A stretch of DNA of 64,000 nt from an uncultured Gammaproteobacteria bacterium (GCA_947258785.1 CAMYJT010000004.1:128717-192716), one strand, 5' to 3'. Counted from the first letter of the stretch, positions 42,375-52,217 are shown. The notes: generated by a model from the sequence alone, not told the origin. Numbers and translations: made by a program.

Positions 42375-43318
42375 GCAGACCGGAACCGAGGGCGCAGGCA
42401 GTGACGAGGCGAAACCGGAGACGCAGTGGACGCAACGTTGCGGGTATACTGCTGTTGGACAAACCTGAGGGGCTGACGTCCAACGCCGCCCTGCAACACG
42501 TGAAGAGTCTCTACCGGGCCCGCAAGGCCGGTCATACCGGAAGTCTCGATCCCATTGCGACTGGTTTGCTGCCGGTGTGTTTTGGCGAGGCCACCAAGAT
42601 TTCCAGTTTCTTTCTCGACGCAGATAAACACTATAGAACCGTATTTAGAATGGGCGTATCAACCGACACCGGAGACGCCGAAGGGGCGGTTGTTCACAAT
42701 GCACTGGTCGACGACATCTCTGATGCGGCGATCGAGCAGGAGCTGAGTGGTTTTCGCGGCTGTATAAATCAGATTCCCCCGATGTACAGTGCCATCAAAC
42801 ACGGGGGGCAACCCCTTTATAAACTCGCCCGGCAAGGGATCGAGGTCGAACGCCAACCTCGGCAGGTAACGGTGTATCGAGCGTCATTTCACCGGGTGGA
42901 CCGGTTGCACATCGATCTCGATGTTCACTGCTCGAGCGGATTTTACGTGCGCTCACTTGCCCACGAACTGGGCGAGAGATTGGGTTGCGGCGCCCACGTG
43001 GCGTCTCTTCGGCGCACCGGTGTCGGTCCGTTTTCCGTCGAAGATGCGGTAACGTTCGACCGGCTGCGGCAGATGGACAGTCTCGATGAGTTGGACGGGT
43101 TGCTTATCCCAGCGGATCAGGGATTGGCAGAATTGCCCGATGTCATGCTGACCGCGGATGCCGCGTACTACTTGTGCCGCGGGCAACCCGTGCGGGCCAG
43201 CAAGGCTCCTCGCTCGGGTTGGGTACGTTTGTACGCCAAAGAGGCCGGTTTCTTGGGAATCGGCAAGATTCTGGCCGATGGACGGGTCGCCCCCAAGCGA
43301 TTGCTCCACAGCCACTGA
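42371..43318 (+). CDS. truB: tRNA pseudouridine(55) synthase
   Basis: A 315-residue enzyme forming pseudouridine 55 in the T loop of tRNAs. The catalytic Asp is in GHTGSLDPIATGLLPVCFG, after LLLDKPEGLTSN. The C-terminal PUA-like region is present. It starts at a TTG overlapping the rbfA stop by 4 bases. The length is the same as E. coli TruB within one residue. Confidence 0.95.
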   Translation: MSRPEPRAQAVTRRNRRRSGRNVAGILLLDKPEGLTSNAALQHVKSLYRARKAGHTGSLDPIATGLLPVCFGEATKISSFFLDADKHYRTVFRMGVSTDTGDAEGAVVHNALVDDISDAAIEQELSGFRGCINQIPPMYSAIKHGGQPLYKLARQGIEVERQPRQVTVYRASFHRVDRLHIDLDVHCSSGFYVRSLAHELGERLGCGAHVASLRRTGVGPFSVEDAVTFDRLRQMDSLDELDGLLIPADQGLAELPDVMLTADAAYYLCRGQPVRASKAPRSGWVRLYAKEAGFLGIGKILADGRVAPKRLLHSH

Positions 43319-43357
43319 CCCGCGTCTGTGCCCAGGGCGATGAAAATCCACGCTTAG

Positions 43358-43386
43358 TTGTGGCGCTTGTAGTGTGCGGATAGAAT
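43358..43386 (+). promoter_or_regulatory. Predicted promoter of rpsO-pnp
   Basis: TTGTGG at 43358-43363, 17-base spacer, TAGAAT at 43381-43386. It lies 44 bases before the rpsO start, in the 111-base gap after truB. Confidence 0.45.
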
Positions 43387-43429
43387 ACGCGGGCTTTTTG
43401 AGAAACTATTAGTGATCTAGAGGAAAACC

Positions 43430-43699
43430 ATGACATTAACTGCCGAGCAGAAGGCACAGGTGGTCACCGAGTACCGGCGCGCGCCGGACGACACCGGTTC
43501 GCCTGAAGTTCAAGTTGCGTTGATGACGGCACGGATCCAGGATTTGTCGTCACACTTTAAAACGCATATTCACGACCATCATTCCCGGCAGGGATTGTTG
43601 CGACTTGTGAACAAGCGACGAAAATTGCTGGATTATCTGAAAAGTAGAGACATTGAGCGATACCGTACCTTAATCGGTAAGCTGGGTCTGCGGAAATAA
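43430..43699 (+). CDS. rpsO: 30S ribosomal protein S15
   Basis: An 89-residue helical ribosomal protein that binds the central domain of 16S r[19 protein letters not shown] and the [23 protein letters not shown] block are the family signature. AGGAAA lies just upstream of the ATG. pnp follows with no terminator between them. Confidence 0.97.
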   Translation: MTLTAEQKAQVVTEYRRAPDDTGSPEVQVALMTARIQDLSSHFKTHIHDHHSRQGLLRLVNKRRKLLDYLKSRDIERYRTLIGKLGLRK

Positions 43700-43717
43700 G
43701 TGAGAGAGGGCGGTATC

Positions 43718-45808
43718 GTGAGTTACTTAATAAACACGTTTCAATACGGGAAACACAAGTTCAATCTGGAGACCGGGGAAATTGCCAGACAGGCAACCGG
43801 TGCCGTGGTGGCGAGTTATGGAGACACCTCGGTGTTGGTCACCGTGGTGTGCGAGAGCGAGGGAAAACCCCGGGACTTTCTTCCACTCACCGTCGATTTC
43901 GAGGAAAAGACCTACGCGGCGGGACGGATACCGGGAGGCTTCTTCAGGCGCGAAGGCCGGCCATCAGAAAAAGCCATCCTGACCTGTCGTCTCATTGATC
44001 GTCCCATCCGCCCGTTGTTTCCCAAAGGGTTTACCAATGAGGTGCAGATCATCGCGACGGTGATGTCGGTCGATCCCGAAATCGATCCGGATATTGTCGC
44101 AATGGTGGGGGCCTCCGCGGCCTTGGAATTGGCGGGCGTCCCTTTCAACGGACCCATCGGCGCGGTTCGGGTTGGATTTATAGATGGGGAATATGTGTTG
44201 AATCCAGGAATTACGGAGATAAACGAACGCTCCCAGCTCGACCTCGTGGTTGCCGGGACCGAGCACGCCGTGCTCATGGTGGAGTCCGAGGCAAATGAAT
44301 TGTCAGAGCAGCAGATGCTGGACGCCGTCTTGTTTGGCCACGAGCAAATGCAAGTTGCAATTCGTGGTATTCGAGAGCTTGCCGATAAGGCGAACGTCCG
44401 GCGGATGGCATGGGCGCCCCCCGCAGGTGATGCCGGGATTGCCACGAGTGTCGCAGAACTGGGTGGCGCAGACATTGCTGATGCCTACCGGATTCCGGAG
44501 AAACAACAACGACAGGACAGATTGAGCGAAATTCGCAATCATATTCTAACGTCCATCACTGATGACACGGCCGAGCAAGCACAGCTCGACGCCGTTAAGG
44601 CGGCCACCAAGGACCTGGAAAAAGATGCGGTTCGCAGCCGTATTTTGTCCGGTGAGCCGCGCATCGATGGACGCGACACCAAAACCGTCAGACCGATTAC
44701 TTGTCGCGTCGGCGCTTTGCCGCGTACCCATGGGTCTGCGCTGTTCACGCGTGGGGAAACCCAAGCCATAGTAACGACCACTTTGGGCACCGAGCGGGAC
44801 GCACAGATCATCGATGCTCTCGAAGGGGAAAGCCGCGATCGATTCATGCTGCATTACAACTTCCCACCGTTCTGCGTCGGCGAAACCGGTCGGGTCGGGT
44901 CGCCCAAGCGCCGCGAGATCGGGCATGGGCGCCTGGCAAGGCGTGCCATCTCGGCGGTTCTGCCGGGCCCCGATGACTTTCCCTATGTCGTCCGTGTGGT
45001 GTCGGAGATTACCGAGTCCAATGGTTCGAGTTCGATGGCCACCGTGTGCGGCACCAGCATGTCGCTGATGGATGCGGGTGTGCCGGTGACGGCGCCGGTG
45101 GCCGGCGTCGCCATGGGGCTGATCAAAGAAGGTAACCGCTATGCCGTTCTCACTGACATCCTCGGCGATGAAGATCATCTCGGCGACATGGATTTCAAGG
45201 TGGCTGGAACGCCTGCAGGCGTAACCGCCTTGCAAATGGACATCAAGATCGATGGGATCACCAAGGAAATCATGCAGACCGCTTTGGACCAGGCGCGGGA
45301 CGCTCGATTGCACGTCCTGGGCGAGATGAGCAGGTCCATCTCGGCGCCGCGACCGGAGATGTCCGAATACGCGCCGCGTATAATCACTATCAAGATTCCA
45401 GTGGAAAAGATCCGCGACGTCATCGGCAAGGGTGGGGTTACGGTGCGCAGTATATCCGAGGAAACCGGGACCACCATTGACATTGCCGATGACGGCACGG
45501 TTAAGATCGCCTCGGTGGACAACTCGGCGGGCCAGGAAGCGCGGCGCCGGATCGAGGAAATTACAGCCGATGTCGAGGTCGGTAAGACTTACGAGGGTCG
45601 GGTGGTGAAGCTGATGGACTTTGGCGCCTTCGTGAATATTCTTCCGGGCCGTGATGGGCTGGTCCACATCTCGCAGATTTCCAACAAACGGGTCGAAAAT
45701 GTCAGCGATATGCTGACCGAGGGCGACGTCATCCGGGTCAAGGTGTTGGAGGTGGATAAGCAGGGACGCATAAGACTCAGTATGAAAGCCATCGAGGACG
45801 CCGCTTAG
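43718..45808 (+). CDS. pnp: Polyribonucleotide nucleotidyltransferase (PNPase)
   Basis: 696 residues. It degrades RNA 3'-5' by phosphorolysis and is part of the degradosome in relatives. Two RNase PH domains are present ([22 protein letters not shown] in the first; [25 protein letters not shown] in the second), followed by a KH domain ([20 protein letters not shown]) and an S1 domain ([28 protein letters not shown]). GTG at 43718 has GAGAGGG upstream and fits the family; a GTG at 43700 would add six residues. Confidence 0.96.
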   Translation: MSYLINTFQYGKHKFNLETGEIARQATGAVVASYGDTSVLVTVVCESEGKPRDFLPLTVDFEEKTYAAGRIPGGFFRREGRPSEKAILTCRLIDRPIRPLFPKGFTNEVQIIATVMSVDPEIDPDIVAMVGASAALELAGVPFNGPIGAVRVGFIDGEYVLNPGITEINERSQLDLVVAGTEHAVLMVESEANELSEQQMLDAVLFGHEQMQVAIRGIRELADKANVRRMAWAPPAGDAGIATSVAELGGADIADAYRIPEKQQRQDRLSEIRNHILTSITDDTAEQAQLDAVKAATKDLEKDAVRSRILSGEPRIDGRDTKTVRPITCRVGALPRTHGSALFTRGETQAIVTTTLGTERDAQIIDALEGESRDRFMLHYNFPPFCVGETGRVGSPKRREIGHGRLARRAISAVLPGPDDFPYVVRVVSEITESNGSSSMATVCGTSMSLMDAGVPVTAPVAGVAMGLIKEGNRYAVLTDILGDEDHLGDMDFKVAGTPAGVTALQMDIKIDGITKEIMQTALDQARDARLHVLGEMSRSISAPRPEMSEYAPRIITIKIPVEKIRDVIGKGGVTVRSISEETGTTIDIADDGTVKIASVDNSAGQEARRRIEEITADVEVGKTYEGRVVKLMDFGAFVNILPGRDGLVHISQISNKRVENVSDMLTEGDVIRVKVLEVDKQGRIRLSMKAIEDAA

Positions 45809-45952
45809 GGCTCCGGACGGCAACAGACGATGCACGCGGGTGGCAGGCCCCTTGTCAGCGGCACCGTGTGATCGCGGCCAACCTCACGAGTAGCTGCGCG
45901 GTCCGGAGTTTCGCTAGAATAGCGACTGATTTAGCCGCCGAGAGAGTAGCCA

Positions 45953-46405
45953 GTGACCAAACAAACTGGAACCAAACCGCAGGGCCATCAACCTCACGGC
46001 CTGTCCCCGGCCCAGGCCTACGAAATGATGCAGAAGAATCCCCAGGCGGTGTTAATCGACATCCGTTCCACCATGGAACACTTAATGATCGGGCATCCGC
46101 GGGACAGCATCCACATAGCGTGGCTGGACGAGCCCGACTGGGCCCCCAACCCACGCTTTGTGGCGCAGGTGCGCGAGGTCTTGCTGGGAGGCTTCCTAGG
46201 CGCCGATGAGGAGAATCCGCCGACGGTGGTACTGATCTGTCGCAGCGGGCGCCGCTCGGTCGAGGCAGGCAAAGCCTTAATCGATGCCGGCCTCACCAAC
46301 ATCTATCACGTTGACACTGGTTTCGAAGGGCCGCTGGACGATAAGCATCACCGCAGCACCACTTCGGGTTGGCGGTACGAAGGCCTGCCATGGCAGCAGT
46401 GCTGA
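45953..46405 (+). CDS. Rhodanese-like protein
   Basis: A 150-residue single rhodanese domain protein. The active loop CRSGRRS begins at C97, a persulfide-forming Cys. VLIDIRSTMEHLMIGHP matches the domain start. It may transfer sulfane sulfur. The start is GTG. The domain is well formed but the acceptor is unknown. A TAGAAT box at 45915-45920 could be its -10. Confidence 0.88.
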   Translation: MTKQTGTKPQGHQPHGLSPAQAYEMMQKNPQAVLIDIRSTMEHLMIGHPRDSIHIAWLDEPDWAPNPRFVAQVREVLLGGFLGADEENPPTVVLICRSGRRSVEAGKALIDAGLTNIYHVDTGFEGPLDDKHHRSTTSGWRYEGLPWQQC

Positions 46406-46458
46406 TCCGGCACATTACCGCTAAACGACCACGGCCGCCGACCGGTTCAATATGCAGG

Positions 46459-47466
46459 CTAGACTCGCTCAATGACGGCGTCGGTAAACGCCGTCGTGGT
46501 GGCGTTTCCACCTAGGTCCCGGGTCACCCGGTCACCGGCGGCGACAACCTCGCGGATCGCCGCCCGGATTCGTTGTGCCTTGTCGAGTAGGCCGATCTGG
46601 TCCAGCAGCAGCGCCGACGCCAAGATCAGCGCCGAAGGGTTGGCGATTTTCTGACCGGCTATGTCCGGGGCCGATCCGTGTACCGCTTCGAAGATCGCCA
46701 CATCATCCCCGATATTAGCGCCCGGAGCCATTCCAAGACCGCCGATCAGGCCAGCGCATAGGTCTGAAATGATGTCGCCAAACAGGTTGGTGGTCACGAT
46801 GACGTCGAATTGATGCGGGTTCAACACCAGTTGCATGCAAGTGTTGTCGACAATCATCTCAACGGTTTCGATATCGGGATAACTGTTAGCGATTTCCCGG
46901 GCGACCTCCAGAAACAAACCGGATGTAGCCTTCAATATATTCGCCTTGTGAACCACGGTTATTTTTCGCCGATGGCGCCGATGTGCAAGTTCGTAGGTAA
47001 ATCGAATGACACGCTCGGCACCGGTTCTAGTGATCACACTGACGGATTCCGCTCGCGACCCGTCCGGTGAAACCTCCTGACGTTCACCGGCGTACATGCC
47101 CTCTGTGTTCTCCCGGATGGTAAGGATGTCGATGTTGTCGTACCGAGACTTAACACCGGGACGGGTAATGGCGGGCCGTACGTTTGCATAGAGATCGAAT
47201 ATTTTTCGCAGTTGCACATTGATCGATGTAAAGCCTTTGCCCACCGGAGTTGTCAGCGGTCCCTTAAGAACGACTCGGTTTCGGCGTATGGACTCCAGAG
47301 TTTGATCCGGCACCAATTCCGCGCCGGATTCCAGCGCCGCGATCCCGGCGGTCTGAACGTCGTAAGTCAGTCCGCAGTCCAGTTTGTCCAGCACGCGCAA
47401 TGCGGCCCGCGTAATCTCAGGTCCAATACCATCGCCGGGAATAACTGTGATTGGGATTGTGCTCAT
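46459..47466 (-). CDS. Isocitrate dehydrogenase, NAD-type (beta-decarboxylating family)
   Basis: 335 residues. It oxidises isocitrate to 2-oxoglutarate in the TCA cycle. The substrate motif [18 protein letters not shown] has the Ser and Asn that mark isocitrate over isopropylmalate enzymes. The cofactor region [15 protein letters not shown] has Asp-Ile where NADP enzymes such as E. coli Icd have Lys-Tyr, which suggests NAD. Isopropylmalate or homoisocitrate dehydrogenase is a less likely reading. The start overlaps the YheT-type hydrolase stop by 4 bases. Confidence 0.85.
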   Translation of the reverse strand: MSTIPITVIPGDGIGPEITRAALRVLDKLDCGLTYDVQTAGIAALESGAELVPDQTLESIRRNRVVLKGPLTTPVGKGFTSINVQLRKIFDLYANVRPAITRPGVKSRYDNIDILTIRENTEGMYAGERQEVSPDGSRAESVSVITRTGAERVIRFTYELAHRRHRRKITVVHKANILKATSGLFLEVAREIANSYPDIETVEMIVDNTCMQLVLNPHQFDVIVTTNLFGDIISDLCAGLIGGLGMAPGANIGDDVAIFEAVHGSAPDIAGQKIANPSALILASALLLDQIGLLDKAQRIRAAIREVVAAGDRVTRDLGGNATTTAFTDAVIERV

Positions 47467-48440
47467 GTATAAGTGCCATTGAGTTTTCGACAAAGATGTC
47501 TGGTAATGCGCTGGTCCAGCCAATATCTGGGACGCCAGAGTGGACCGTGAACGAAACCGACATGACCGCCGGTTCGGCTCAGTTCGAGGCGAATTGTACC
47601 CGAAATATCCGCCTCTGTCGGGACTGCCGCCGGAGTGAGCATTGGATCGTCGAGTGCGTGAAGTATCAATGTGTCGACGTCGATAGAAAATAAAAATGGG
47701 CGGCTGCTGCACCGGCGGTAATAGTCCTCCGCGCCCGCGAAGCCGTGCAGCGGCGCCGTGACACGGTCGTCGAATTCAAAAAAGTTTCTGATTCGGCTGA
47801 CGTCTTTGAAATCAATAGGCGCCCGCATGGCGTCGAATTTTGTGTTGATCGACCGGCGCATCAAGCTTAGCAGCCGCCACTGATACAGTCTCGATATCCC
47901 TTGTTCCATGCGTCTAACACCCTCCGCCAACGAGAACGGAACCGATACAGCCACGGCGGTCTCGATCATATCGGTCGCCGGGTGCTCCCCCATCCACTTC
48001 AATAGAATATTGCCGCCCATCGAAAAGCCGACCGCCGCCAATGCGGTATCCGGCTCCCGCTGCCGCAGCCTCTGCAGCACTGCGTCGAAGTCCAAGGTTT
48101 CACCGGCGTGATAGCCGCGGGCGAGCCGATTTGGTGTGCCGCTACATCCACGTTGATGCATGATCACCGAACGCACGCCGTGGTGCGCCAGGGTATCAAC
48201 CAGTCCGCGGACATAGTGGGAACCGGAACAGCCCTCGAGGCCGTGTAACACGACCACCAGCGGACTGTGGGGCAAGGAGTCGTACCAGTCGAGGTCCAGA
48301 AAATCACCGTCATCCAGCTCCAGGCGCTCGCGCCGGTAGGTGGGGCTTGGGGAACGGCGGAACCAGTACGGCCACAGTGTCTGCAGGTGAGGGTTACGGC
48401 ACCAAGAGGCCGCCTGAAAACTGGACTCAACGATGGACAC
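47463..48440 (-). CDS. YheT-type alpha/beta hydrolase
   Basis: A 325-residue alpha/beta hydrolase. It begins FQAASWCRNPHLQTLWPYWFRR, typical of the YheT/ABHD1-3 family, with HGLEGCSGS as oxyanion region and the nucleophile elbow GFSMGGN. The likely acid is Asp in ALDDPM and the His is in GGHVGFV. Esterase or lipase activity is inferred; the substrate is unknown. It is the first gene of a two-gene unit with isocitrate dehydrogenase. Confidence 0.88.
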   Translation of the reverse strand: MSIVESSFQAASWCRNPHLQTLWPYWFRRSPSPTYRRERLELDDGDFLDLDWYDSLPHSPLVVVLHGLEGCSGSHYVRGLVDTLAHHGVRSVIMHQRGCSGTPNRLARGYHAGETLDFDAVLQRLRQREPDTALAAVGFSMGGNILLKWMGEHPATDMIETAVAVSVPFSLAEGVRRMEQGISRLYQWRLLSLMRRSINTKFDAMRAPIDFKDVSRIRNFFEFDDRVTAPLHGFAGAEDYYRRCSSRPFLFSIDVDTLILHALDDPMLTPAAVPTEADISGTIRLELSRTGGHVGFVHGPLWRPRYWLDQRITRHLCRKLNGTYT

Positions 48441-48514
48441 GCTTGACTGTAACGTCCGGCCTCGGACGCTATAAACTGGCGTCTGTGCGGATGATGCGCG
48501 ATAAAACGCGTGCT

Positions 48515-49261
48515 CTACACCATTTGTTTTTCGCGAATTTCGTCTAGCGTTTTACAGTCGATGCACAGTGTGGCCGTGGGGCGTGCCTCAAGTCGTTCGA
48601 TGCCGATATCGACCCCGCAGTTCTCACAATAACCGTAGTCTCTGGAGTCGATGTGCTTCAGAGTGTCGTCGATCTTCCTGATCAGTTTTCGTTCCCGGTC
48701 ACGGCTTCGTAACTCCAGCGACATATCTGTTTCTTGAGTTGCACGATCGTTTGGGTCGGGGTGGTTGATGGTCTCGTCCTGCATCGAATGGATGGTGCGT
48801 GATATGTCGGCCACCAACTCGACACGCCAGGTTTCCAGAATCAATCTAAAGTGAGCAAGTTGCGCGGCACTCATGTATTTTTCCCCGCGCTTGGCCACGT
48901 AGGATTCGATACCACTCACAATCGTCCCGCGAGTGCGTTGCCTGGGTCGCACCGTTCTCGCGCGCTTTTTTTTCGCGGGGTGTTTGGTCCTGGATGGTTT
49001 TTTGGCGATCCGCTTCCCGGTGGTGGATTTCTTTGCCCTTCGTTTTGCGACTACCTTCTTTTTGCCGACGGCCTTCTTTTTACCAACGGCCTTCTTTTTA
49101 CCAACTGCCTTCTTTTTACCAACTGCCTTGTTTTTGGTCGAAGTTTTCGCTTTCTTGACGGCTTTTTTTGTTTTTTTAGCGGGTGTTTTCGCCGCTTTTC
49201 GGACTGGTTTCTTCGCCGTTTTCTTTCTCGCCTTGGCCTTCTTCTTGGAAGTGGCCGCCAT
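48515..49261 (-). CDS. dksA: RNA polymerase-binding factor DksA with histone-like N-terminal tail
   Basis: 248 residues. The last 136 match DksA closely. The coiled-coil tip DPND (169-172) corresponds to the acidic tip that enters the polymerase secondary channel. The zinc finger uses C212, C215, C233 and C236, and the C-terminus is EIREKQMV. The first 112 residues are Lys/Ala/Arg-rich, like histone H1 tails, with repeated AVGKKK units. DksA works with ppGpp to reset transcription. The tail might bind DNA or RNA and is not needed for the core fold. E. coli DksA lacks it (151 residues). Confidence 0.92.
   Translation of the reverse strand: MAATSKKKAKARKKTAKKPVRKAAKTPAKKTKKAVKKAKTSTKNKAVGKKKAVGKKKAVGKKKAVGKKKVVAKRRAKKSTTGKRIAKKPSRTKHPAKKKRARTVRPRQRTRGTIVSGIESYVAKRGEKYMSAAQLAHFRLILETWRVELVADISRTIHSMQDETINHPDPNDRATQETDMSLELRSRDRERKLIRKIDDTLKHIDSRDYGYCENCGVDIGIERLEARPTATLCIDCKTLDEIREKQMV
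49054..49143. repeat. 18-bp tandem repeat inside dksA
   Basis: Five units of 18 bases begin near 49054, 49072, 49090, 49108 and 49126, each with CCTTCTTTTT or a near copy. They encode the AVGKKK repeats of the DksA tail, stay in frame, and could expand or shrink by slippage without breaking the gene. Confidence 0.85.
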
Positions 49262-49408
49262 AGTCTGGACTCCTAGCTTGTCCCGGAAAAAAATAAGCGC
49301 GCATTTGTACTACAAAGAGCGCAGTGAAGCAACAATAATCGACCACCCCGCTAGATTTCCGACTTATTGGGTTTTTCAGCATAGAATGTACGGAAAATGG
49401 TATGTGCC

Positions 49409-50176
49409 ATGGCGCTGGTTGCCTTGATATTCGATGTCGACGGGACGCTCGCGGATACCGAGCGCAACGGCCATCGCGTCGCTTACAACTACGCGTTTCG
49501 GTCGTTTGGCCTAGGCTGGGAGTGGGATCCGGATTTGTATGGTGCGTTGTTGGCCGTCCACGGCGGGAAGGAGCGGCTGCACTACTATGTACAGAAATAT
49601 CGTCCGGAATTCCGACAAACTGTGGATCTCGACGGTTTTATTGAGGATATGCATGCAGTAAAGACGCGCAGGTTCATTGAAATCGTGCGCCGAGCGGGAT
49701 TGCCGGTGCGGACGGGTATCCGGCGCCTGCTCTCGGAAGCGCGCGACGCCGGACTGCGCCTGGCCATCGCGACGACGACTTCGCGGCAAAATGTGGATGC
49801 ATTATTGGAGACCTCGGTGGACCCTGGGGCAGTAAAATGGTTCGCGACGATTGCAGCGGAAGAGGACGCGGACCAGAAGAAACCGGCGCCTGACGTCTAT
49901 CAGGAAGTGTTGCAACGCATGGAAATACAGCCCCATGAAGCCTTGGCCTTCGAGGATTCGAGAAACGGATTGCTGTCTGCCATCGGTGCGGGAATACGCA
50001 CCGTGGTCACGGTCAACCCCTACACCCAATACGAGGATTTTAGCGGTGCGATACTGGTGCTCGATCACTTGGGTGAGCCGGACCAGGCGTTTCGAGTATT
50101 GTCGGCGCAGGTGCCAATCAGTGGCTATTCCAATGTCGACGTTGCGTTGTTGCGGTATCTCGAGGCCCACACCTAG
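49409..50176 (+). CDS. HAD-family phosphatase (CbbY-like)
   Basis: 255 residues. The catalytic DxD is FDVDGT (D9, D11), the second motif ATTTSR, then KKPAPDVY and AFEDSRNGL. An alpha-helical cap lies between motifs, as in beta-phosphoglucomutase/CbbY relatives. Probable sugar-phosphate phosphatase or mutase; substrate not clear. An ATG 12 bases earlier is possible. Its TAG stop lies in the left CTAG of the candidate mobile element that follows. Confidence 0.85.
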   Translation: MALVALIFDVDGTLADTERNGHRVAYNYAFRSFGLGWEWDPDLYGALLAVHGGKERLHYYVQKYRPEFRQTVDLDGFIEDMHAVKTRRFIEIVRRAGLPVRTGIRRLLSEARDAGLRLAIATTTSRQNVDALLETSVDPGAVKWFATIAAEEDADQKKPAPDVYQEVLQRMEIQPHEALAFEDSRNGLLSAIGAGIRTVVTVNPYTQYEDFSGAILVLDHLGEPDQAFRVLSAQVPISGYSNVDVALLRYLEAHT

Positions 50177-50423
50177 CCAGGATATTGCACCAAGGATTGC
50201 GGAAGCTGGCGAAGAGATCGGGCGGCTGCGCGCAGCGCTGGAGCGAATCCCATAGCCGGCTATGGGTTGAGTGAAGCGCCAGTGCAGGTGTCCGAGATCG
50301 AGCCAGGGCCGCGATAGGCGATTGCCCGGGTACAAAGTGTCACTTAGGCATTTGAGTGTATTCGCCATATCAATCATGTCGATAGCGCTGATTTTCGCCG
50401 CCTTGGTGCAATATTCGGGCTAG
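50173..50423. mobile_element. Candidate MITE with terminal inverted repeats
   Basis: Inverted repeats at 50174-50196 and 50400-50422 match at 20 of 23 positions. Each end reads TAGCC inward and includes ATATTGCACCAAGG. Both ends sit on CTAG (50173-50176 and 50420-50423), compatible with a TA or CTAG target duplication. The 249-base interior has no protein but contains an 18-bp perfect palindrome (50249-50266). Two more solo copies of the end lie at 52162 and 61834. Confidence 0.55.
50249..50266. repeat. 18-bp perfect palindrome
   Basis: CCCATAGCCGGCTATGGG reads the same on both strands. It lies inside the candidate MITE. It could form a cruciform or bind a dimeric protein; no role is shown. 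Confidence 0.7.
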
Positions 50424-50603
50424 GGGTTGGTTCGAGTGTTCGACCCTGTTGAGCGCAGAATCACCGGGCAGGCTTCTGGTATATCCCCTGCCGATCAGTC
50501 CAGGCCCGAGACGCGTCGTTCCACGACTCGGTGCCGATGATGTTCAATGTGCCGCCCGCGACCTAGAATAAGTGTTTTATGCATACGTAATGTCGAGATA
50601 ACG
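50424..50603. other. Leader region before lipase-3 gene
   Basis: 180 bases without a gene. A TAGAAT at 50564-50569 lies 35 bases before the next start but its -35 (TTCAAT at 50543-50548) is only 15 bases upstream, so the promoter is uncertain. Confidence 0.35.
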
Positions 50604-51476
50604 ATGAGGTCCGAAAAGACACCAATATCGTCGTTCTCCGACGAGCAAATCGAATTGTATTCGAGCGTCACGGGTCCAATCGATCAACTCACGAAGCTTC
50701 GACGGTCTTTATTAATGGCCGAGTTGTCGATGATCTCTTATCTCTTGGAACCGGAAGTCAGCCGGGTAGCCGCGCGCTTGAACCTCGATTCCGTGAGATT
50801 TCTGGACCGGGATGGCGCTCAGGCGTATATCTTGGAGAACGAGTTCGACTGCGTAATCGCCTGCCGTGGTACCGAACCCAATGAGTGGAACGACATTCGC
50901 GCCGATGCCAACGCCGTCACCGCGCTGGCGGATACCATGGGCCGGGTGCATCGGGGCTTTAAACGAGAGGTTGATGATCTTTGGCCACGGATCGAGCAGT
51001 CTTTGATCTCCAACCGCAAGACATTGTGGTTCACCGGCCACTCGCTTGGCGGCGCGATGGCGACAATTTGTGCCGGCCGCTGCATGTTGTCGCATATTCC
51101 CTCCAATCCACGGGAATTACACACCTTTGGAAGTCCGCGTGTCGGAAACCAACGTTTCGTTCATTTCTACAAGATTGATTACAGCCGCTGGGTGAATAAC
51201 AACGACATAGTTGCCAGGGTGCCGCCGGTGTGGATGGGATACCGACACACCGGTGACGAGATTTACCTCAACACTTACGGCAAAATCCGCAAAGTCAGTG
51301 GTTGGCAACGGACCAAGGATTTATGGCGTGGATTTGTGCAAGGAATTAGACAGGGCAGGATCGATCACTTCGACGATCATTCGGTAGTGCGCTATGTTGA
51401 ACACATCTATGGTGCGGTGTTGGAGGAGGAGGGTACACCAGTGGGGTGTGAGCCGGTGACACCCGAGTCGGTTTAA
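50604..51476 (+). CDS. Lipase class 3 family protein
   Basis: 290 residues with an alpha/beta hydrolase fold of the lipase_3 type. Nucleophile S147 in FTGHSLGGA, likely Asp201 in NNNDIVARVPP and His259 in DHFDDHS. CRGTEPNEWNDIRADANA is the family oxyanion-side motif. No signal peptide is seen, so a cytosolic or membrane-associated role is likely. The start at 50604 is preferred as the first good Met. It converges with the NlpC/P60 gene (4-base overlap). Confidence 0.85.
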   Translation: MRSEKTPISSFSDEQIELYSSVTGPIDQLTKLRRSLLMAELSMISYLLEPEVSRVAARLNLDSVRFLDRDGAQAYILENEFDCVIACRGTEPNEWNDIRADANAVTALADTMGRVHRGFKREVDDLWPRIEQSLISNRKTLWFTGHSLGGAMATICAGRCMLSHIPSNPRELHTFGSPRVGNQRFVHFYKIDYSRWVNNNDIVARVPPVWMGYRHTGDEIYLNTYGKIRKVSGWQRTKDLWRGFVQGIRQGRIDHFDDHSVVRYVEHIYGAVLEEEGTPVGCEPVTPESV

Positions 51477-52030
51477 TTCAAGCGCTTGGACTTCCAGTAC
51501 CGCCGCCGCCAGTATTTGTTGTTCATTGACGATCTGGTAACTCCGTGCCTTTCCGATGCATGGATGAACTGATTGTCACCGACATAGACCCCTACGTGGC
51601 GACGCCGCCAGCCAGTCTTAAAAAAAACGAGATCCCCGGCCTGGAGATTTCGTTTTGAGACGCGCGAGCCGATCCTTGACTGCTCGCTGACCGTACGTGG
51701 CAACTGCACACCGAAAATTTCCCGGTAAGCCAGTTTTACGAAACCGGAACAATCGACGCCGGTGAAGGACTCACCACCATAGTTGTGGGGCACGCCTCGC
51801 CAGCTTAGGTAATAGCGGTTGAGGCGGTTGTTGATTTCATCAGTGGTGAGAGGAACAGAAGCACCGGTGCGCGCCGCCGATCGAATGCTTGAGCTGGAGT
51901 AAGTTGGCACAGCGTGGCTCGTAGCGGCGCGCTCATCGGCCCGGCGATCGGACACCGGGGCAATCGCCACGGACTGGCAACCTCCGGCGGTCGCCAGCAC
52001 CGCGAGCAGCAACCACGGATTCATTGACAT
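51473..52030 (-). CDS. NlpC/P60 family lipoprotein
   Basis: 185 residues. A lipoprotein signal ends at C18 (LATAGGC). The peptidase domain has C94 (GVDCSGFVKLAY), H145 (RHVGVYVG) and H157 (FIHAS). It probably cleaves murein peptide bonds in the periplasm, like Spr/MepS. The C-terminus is short and very basic (YWRRRYWKSKRLN). Confidence 0.88.
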   Translation of the reverse strand: MSMNPWLLLAVLATAGGCQSVAIAPVSDRRADERAATSHAVPTYSSSSIRSAARTGASVPLTTDEINNRLNRYYLSWRGVPHNYGGESFTGVDCSGFVKLAYREIFGVQLPRTVSEQSRIGSRVSKRNLQAGDLVFFKTGWRRRHVGVYVGDNQFIHASERHGVTRSSMNNKYWRRRYWKSKRLN

Positions 52031-52217
52031 CGACCACCTCGAGAATAACGGCTAGCCCGGATAGGACACCGGCCGTATACAAAACGTGCCCGGGCCAAGT
52101 AGGGCGAATTCGATATGTGTAAACAATTTTTCAATCAGTTACCTCAAGGCCCTTAGCCGACTGGTGCAATATGCGGGCGAGTCCAGAAGGCAGTTTAAGG
52201 CAGCGCTACCCGCGGCG
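52031..52217. other. Intergenic region with a solo repeat end
   Basis: The gap between the SIMPL gene stop and the NlpC/P60 gene start, both on the minus strand. It holds a 17-base copy of the MITE end (52162-52178, reverse orientation). No gene is seen. Confidence 0.4.
52162..52178 (-). repeat. Solo copy of the MITE end
   Basis: TGGTGCAATATGCGGGC is the reverse complement of the core of the inverted repeat found at 50174, 50400 and 61834. No partner end lies nearby, so it may be a decayed element. Confidence 0.6.

Noticed and set aside
44546..45835. A 429-codon open frame on the minus strand inside pnp
   Set aside because: Fully antisense to the second RNase PH, KH and S1 domains of PNPase. 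The translation is His- and Asp-rich noise.
49054..49143. Regular 18-bp repeats suggesting a CRISPR array
   Set aside because: The units are adjacent without spacers and keep the DksA reading frame, so they are a coding tandem repeat.
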